Part shown: positions 60,279 through 64,000 of the stretch, piece by piece
Position numbering within the stretch: the stretch's first letter is position 1
Layout: each line of letters starts with the position of its first letter
Assembly: GCA_035384565.1 (NCBI GenBank)
Contig: DAOOIT010000003.1
Span: 1 to 64,000, forward strand
From: Planctomycetota bacterium
Lineage (GTDB): Bacteria; Planctomycetota; PUPC01; DSUN01
DNA: 64,000 nucleotides
Direction of reading: 5' to 3'
Made by a program: the position numbers and the translations under genes
The notes under the pieces: model-generated
Database searches by the model: none
The model's input: the letters and a program-made list of their open reading frames with translations, nothing else
What the model was told of the DNA's origin: nothing

Positions 60279-62102
60279 ATGCCCCGATTCCCTGTCTGCA
60301 CGGCGATGCTTCTGGTCTTTCCCGCGGTTGGCCTGGGGATCGTCAATCCCAGGTTCACCCCGCGGCACCTTGTGGATCAGGCCGGATTGGTGCTGGCCGG
60401 GCCGGTTCAGCCAACCGCCAACCCTCTCGAATGGCAGTTCGCCGCTGCCACGCAGATCAAGGGCAAGGCCGCGGCGCGCCACGTCCTCAGCCTGACAGAG
60501 TGCTCGAAGGATCACGTGGGCGACATTCAACAGGTGCTCAAGGCCAACGCCAATGGCCCCGCGATCCTGTTCTCCGGCGCCTTGGACGGGGCGGAACGGG
60601 CGTATCTCCACGTCGCCGGCATCTGGCTCGAGGTAAGAGCTGCGGGCGATGCCCGCTGGAGCGTCGCGGGCTACGCCGCCCACATGACCGGCACCTATGT
60701 CGGCGGCACCGACATGCTCATCCACATGGCCCGGCACCTCCTCGAACACCCAGACGCCGACGTGCCTGTCACCGCCGGAGTTCGCTGGCTGGCCTACGCC
60801 AGGGCAGGAAACGTGCCAGGCGACATCGCCGGCCTGGCCGCCATCGAGTTCCCCGCGCTCGGCAAGGTCTGCCTCTTCGTGGGCTCCTCGGCCGGCGACA
60901 AGCTCTTCCGCGCGAAGGGCGACGACGCCATCGAGGAGATCACCTCGGCCGCTAGACTCGACACGAAGTCCCGCCGCTTCGCCTGGCTGGACGTGGGTGG
61001 CGATGGCCTGGCCGACCTGGTATCGTGGGACGGTTCGACGACCTCGGTGCGCCTGGTGGGCGCCGATGGCGCGTTCAGGCCCGCGGCCGCCGCGCCGAAG
61101 CTGGGCACCGATTGCCTGGCCCTCGCCCCCTGCTCGACCGATGGCCGTCCCGGCCTCCTGGTGAGCACCTCCGCCGTTCCCTTCCTCGTGGTGGCCGACG
61201 CCAAGGGCGAATGGCACCAGGCTGACCTCACCGCTATGGCGGCCCAGGAGGGCTTCGGACGGCCCTCCCCGTGCGTCGTCGCCGACCTCGACAATGACGG
61301 CTTCGCGGACGTTCTCCAGCCTCGCGAAACCGGAGGCGTCCTCTGGCGCGGCAAGGCCGGCGGCTTCCAGCCTCCTGCCAAGTGCCCTGTCGCCACAGGC
61401 GGGGGAGCCGCCGCAGCGGCATTGGGCGACTTCAACCAGGACGGCCTCCTCGACCTCTTCCTCGCCGGCACGGAGAAGAACACCCTTTGGGAGAACGACG
61501 GCAAAGGCGGCTTCCGCGACGTCTATGCCCACAGCGGTTCAGTGAGCGCCAAGTGCCCAACCGGGGCCGCCACCGTGGCAACGATGGACCTGAACCACGA
61601 TGGGCGGCAGGACATCTGCCTGGGCTATGCAGAGGGGGAGCCACTCTACCACTGGAACCGCGGCTTCCGCTCCTTCGCCCAGGAGGCCGACGTGCGGCTG
61701 CCGAACGCTGAAGGCGGCGCCCTCCAGGCACGCGCCGGGCAACGTGCCCTGCTCGCCGCTGATCTCAACGGCGACGGCTCCTCCGACCTCGCCGTCCTCT
61801 TCACCAACGGCGACCTTATGGTCTGCTTCACTGACCAGATAGGCGTCCCCGGCATTCGCCTGCGGCTGCCTCAGGGCGTGACCGGCCCCGTCACGGCAAG
61901 CGTATGGGGCGGCGACAAGCCGCGCGGCGAATGCTTCGGCGCCCTGCCCGTGCCCGGCCACTCTCCCGCCACATTCCTGTGTACCCGTGACCCCGGCAAG
62001 TGCATGGTCAGGTTCCGTCGCCGCGGCGGGCTCGAGGAGGCGGCCGCGGTGGCCGTCGAAGACGCGTGGAAGGACTTCATCCTGCCCGAGGCATCCCACT
62101 GA
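60279..62102 (+). CDS. secreted FG-GAP/VCBS-repeat propeller protein
   Basis: 607 residues from ATG 60279, with GGAG 7 nt upstream; signal peptide MPRFPVCTAMLLVFPAVGLG. At least four calcium-binding FG-GAP/VCBS-type repeats are visible: VVADLDNDGFADVLQP, ALGDFNQDGLLDLFLAG, ATMDLNHDGRQDICLG and LAADLNGDGSSDLAVLF. The Asp/Asn pattern DxNxDGxxD is the calcium loop. It is a likely seven-bladed propeller with a binding role at the surface. The ligand is unknown. Confidence 0.85.
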   Translation: MPRFPVCTAMLLVFPAVGLGIVNPRFTPRHLVDQAGLVLAGPVQPTANPLEWQFAAATQIKGKAAARHVLSLTECSKDHVGDIQQVLKANANGPAILFSGALDGAERAYLHVAGIWLEVRAAGDARWSVAGYAAHMTGTYVGGTDMLIHMARHLLEHPDADVPVTAGVRWLAYARAGNVPGDIAGLAAIEFPALGKVCLFVGSSAGDKLFRAKGDDAIEEITSAARLDTKSRRFAWLDVGGDGLADLVSWDGSTTSVRLVGADGAFRPAAAAPKLGTDCLALAPCSTDGRPGLLVSTSAVPFLVVADAKGEWHQADLTAMAAQEGFGRPSPCVVADLDNDGFADVLQPRETGGVLWRGKAGGFQPPAKCPVATGGGAAAAALGDFNQDGLLDLFLAGTEKNTLWENDGKGGFRDVYAHSGSVSAKCPTGAATVATMDLNHDGRQDICLGYAEGEPLYHWNRGFRSFAQEADVRLPNAEGGALQARAGQRALLAADLNGDGSSDLAVLFTNGDLMVCFTDQIGVPGIRLRLPQGVTGPVTASVWGGDKPRGECFGALPVPGHSPATFLCTRDPGKCMVRFRRRGGLEEAAAVAVEDAWKDFILPEASH

Positions 62103-62180
62103 CGCGGGTTCGGGCTTCGACTTGTCGCGGCCCCGCCTCTGAGCTTGATGGCCTCGCGAGTTCCAGGGATAGGAGACAGT

Positions 62181-62834
62181 ATGCTGACCAGCCAGTTCAC
62201 ACCTCCTGCGTGGCTCGACCTCGGCGCGACGTTTGTCTTCGCCGTCAGTGGGGCGGTGCGCGGGATGCGCAGAGGCTATGATGTCGTGGGCACGTTCGCG
62301 CTGGCGTTCGCGGCAGCGCTTGGCGGTGTGCTGATGCGAGACGGGCTATTCCTCCAGCAGGGGCCGCCAGTCATCGCCACCGACAACCGCTACCTGCTGA
62401 TGGTGGCGCTGGCCGTGGGTACGAGTGTCGTGGCGGGGCGGCTCGTGAGCCGGCTGCCCAGAGTGGTGGCTATCACCGATGCGCTGGGGCTCGGCATCTA
62501 TGCGGTGGTGGGCATGCAGAAGTCCCTCGCGGCGGGGCTGGCGTTGCTGCCCGTGGTCCTGGTCGGCGTGGTGAATGCCGTTGGCGGGGGCCTGCTGCGC
62601 GATGTCTTGAGTCGCGAGGAGCCGTTCCTGTTCAAGCCCGGGCAGTTCTACGCTGCCACGGTGGTGGTCGGCTGCGCAGCCTTCTTGCTGCTTGCCGTGG
62701 AACTGGGGGTGGACGCCCGCATCGCTGCCGCGGCCAGCGTCGCGGTGACGTTCTCCTTGCGCCTGCTTGCGATCCGTCTTGACTGGCGAACGCGCCCGTT
62801 GGGGCCGCGCGAAGACGCGCCGGGCGACGCATGA
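62181..62834 (+). CDS. TRIC/UPF0126-type channel protein
   Basis: 217 residues from ATG 62181, with GGAG 7 nt upstream. Seven predicted membrane helices. The family's duplicated motif is seen in each half: ALGGVLMRDGLF and NAVGGGLLRDVLSREEP, both with GG-x2-RD. Bacterial members are trimeric potassium-permeable channels of the inner membrane. Length is typical (~200). It lies 78 nt after the FG-GAP gene and may be independent. Confidence 0.92.
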   Translation: MLTSQFTPPAWLDLGATFVFAVSGAVRGMRRGYDVVGTFALAFAAALGGVLMRDGLFLQQGPPVIATDNRYLLMVALAVGTSVVAGRLVSRLPRVVAITDALGLGIYAVVGMQKSLAAGLALLPVVLVGVVNAVGGGLLRDVLSREEPFLFKPGQFYAATVVVGCAAFLLLAVELGVDARIAAAASVAVTFSLRLLAIRLDWRTRPLGPREDAPGDA

Positions 62835-62876
62835 GCCTCTGTGTTCGAGTTGGTGGCCCACTCGGGGCCGGCTGCG

Positions 62877-64000
62877 TCAGTTGGCCTTCGGCTTCTCCGG
62901 CGTGGCAGCGGGAGCGGGAGGGGGCGCGGGGCCGATCTCGAAGGGCAGGGCAGGCAGCAGGCCGAGCGAGGTCCGCTGCCGCGTGGGGGCAGGCGCACCC
63001 TCTCTTGCCTCGGGGGTGAACTCCCGGGCCGCGTTGAGGATGAGGTTGCCCTTCTGGCCGGGCTTGGCATCCTTGGCGTCGGCGCTGAACACCACGATCA
63101 CGGCCTGATCCTCGGCCGAAATCTTCTGGATGGCGATCCCTTTCGGGGGATCATCCAGCTCCACCTGCATCTCCGGCGCCCGCGCGCCCTTGGCCACGGC
63201 AAAGCGGACCTCTGCTGTGCCGCCCAGCGCGAGCTTCAGGGGCTCGTCGCCAAGCCGCGTCAGCGGCGGGGCGGATGCCGGCGACCCCGCGACCACAAGG
63301 AGGCCGTCCCTGCTGGGCACGAGGTGATGGTAGGCGAACGCCTGCATCATGTCCTCGGCGGGAACGGCCACGCGGGAGACTTCCGTCCCCTGGATCGTGG
63401 CGCGCCCCTCGAGGCTGAAACGGACCGGCCCGCTCTGTGGGACGGGCGGGGCGAGGAGCGTCAGCCGCACGTCGTCCTCGCCGGCCGGGATTCGCGCGCC
63501 GGCCAACGCGAGCCCCTGGGGCGCCTGCTGGGCCTTCAGCGCGATCTCCCCCGTGAAGCCATCCCGTCGCAGGGCATACACGGCAATGGCCACCGTGGCG
63601 CCGGGGCGGGCGTTGATACAGGACGGCACGATCCGCAGCGCGAAGTCCGGCCGTGGGGGGCTGATCCTCAGGCGGTAGGCATAGGCGGCGCCGCCCTTGT
63701 TCTGCGTGTCGGCGAGATGCACGAAATACACGCCAGCCGCGGGCAGCTTGGCGCGCAGAAACGAGTCCGCATGGTGCGTGTTGAGCCCGGTGCCCCGGTC
63801 TTCGAAGTCGTCGTTGAAGGCGATGATCTTCCCCGTGGTGTCGGTGAGCTTGAGCTGCGAGTCCAGAGGGGAACCCAGCCGTCGGGCCTCGACCTCGGCG
63901 ACGACCTCGTCGCCCTCCTTGCCCTCGAAGCGGAAGACGTCGCGGTCGCCGGGGCTCGCGACGCGCCCGTTCACGATGACGGGCAGGGTGAGCGGCTGGG
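62877..64000 (-). CDS. secreted pre-peptidase-domain (PPC) protein, truncated by window edge
   Basis: The frame is open to the right edge, so only the last ~374 residues are visible. It begins with a PPC domain: VNGRVASPGDRDVFRFEGKEG, then DTTGKIIAFNDDFED and GVYFVHLADTQNKGG, the calcium-binding jelly roll often attached to secreted proteases in planctomycetes. Beta-sandwich domains follow (FALRIVPSCINARPGATV, then GEIALKAQQAPQGLAL), ending in a Pro/Ala-rich tail. No catalytic domain is in view. It converges on the TRIC gene with 42 nt between. Confidence 0.8.
   Translation of the reverse strand, partial: QPLTLPVIVNGRVASPGDRDVFRFEGKEGDEVVAEVEARRLGSPLDSQLKLTDTTGKIIAFNDDFEDRGTGLNTHHADSFLRAKLPAAGVYFVHLADTQNKGGAAYAYRLRISPPRPDFALRIVPSCINARPGATVAIAVYALRRDGFTGEIALKAQQAPQGLALAGARIPAGEDDVRLTLLAPPVPQSGPVRFSLEGRATIQGTEVSRVAVPAEDMMQAFAYHHLVPSRDGLLVVAGSPASAPPLTRLGDEPLKLALGGTAEVRFAVAKGARAPEMQVELDDPPKGIAIQKISAEDQAVIVVFSADAKDAKPGQKGNLILNAAREFTPEAREGAPAPTRQRTSLGLLPALPFEIGPAPPPAPAATPEKPKAN

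Overview
The window reads as a high G+C chromosome segment from the PVC group, most likely a planctomycete. The evidence is an N-terminal LEPR-XLL motif on a giant cadherin-like repeat protein, a PEP-CTERM protein, an FGE-fold/CxxCH fusion with a hydrazine-synthase-alpha-like domain, DUF4091, DUF3352, a uroporphyrinogen decarboxylase-like methyltransferase, and many large secreted beta-propeller and beta-helix proteins. No rRNA or other marker allows a firmer placement. Many antisense open frames here are only shadows caused by the high G+C.

Layout. 1-3.8 kb is a defence-like operon of visibly lower G+C: the tail of an upstream gene, a SEFIR/TIR-like protein, an HNH nuclease with a glycine-zipper tail, a DUF262/DUF1524 (GmrSD-like) protein and a small protein, closed by a strong hairpin. 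3.9-14.0 kb is a three-gene plus-strand operon of large secreted propeller/FGE proteins. 14.4-26.3 kb is a minus-strand block: parallel beta-helix protein, 2118-residue secreted protein, Ser/Thr kinase, second beta-helix protein. 26.4-30.8 kb holds housekeeping-type genes (UroD-like, trxA, trpC, a DUF3352 protein) and a tRNA-Leu(GAG).

31-39.6 kb is the most interesting part. A consensus sigma-70 promoter precedes a gingipain-type (C25) secreted protease, a PqqD/RRE-type protein, a radical SAM/SPASM enzyme, a 56-residue Cys-containing peptide gene that overlaps the end of the radical SAM gene, and an HPr-kinase-like protein. A signal-peptidase-like protease gene lies divergently upstream. The peptide carries a YxxPxL motif like that recognised by lasso-peptide RRE proteins, so I read the locus as a RiPP-type peptide-modification system combining radical SAM and HPr-kinase-type tailoring.

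39.8-45.3 kb is the LEPR-XLL giant protein. 45.4-54.9 kb is a capsule/EPS-type operon (PEP-CTERM protein, small secreted protein, Wza-like lipoprotein, Wzc-like BY-kinase, CpsB-like PHP phosphatase, O-antigen ligase-TPR) with no glycosyltransferases. 55.4-57.1 kb holds an FmdB-type zinc ribbon and a nucleotidyltransferase-like protein. 57.2-64 kb holds a DUF4091 glycosidase-like protein, an FG-GAP protein, a TRIC-type channel and a truncated pre-peptidase-domain protein.

Three intergenic regions (14.2, 31.6 and 55.1 kb) carry a family of hairpin repeats. Loop and linker are shared between loci, while the stem arms occur in two unrelated but self-complementary versions.
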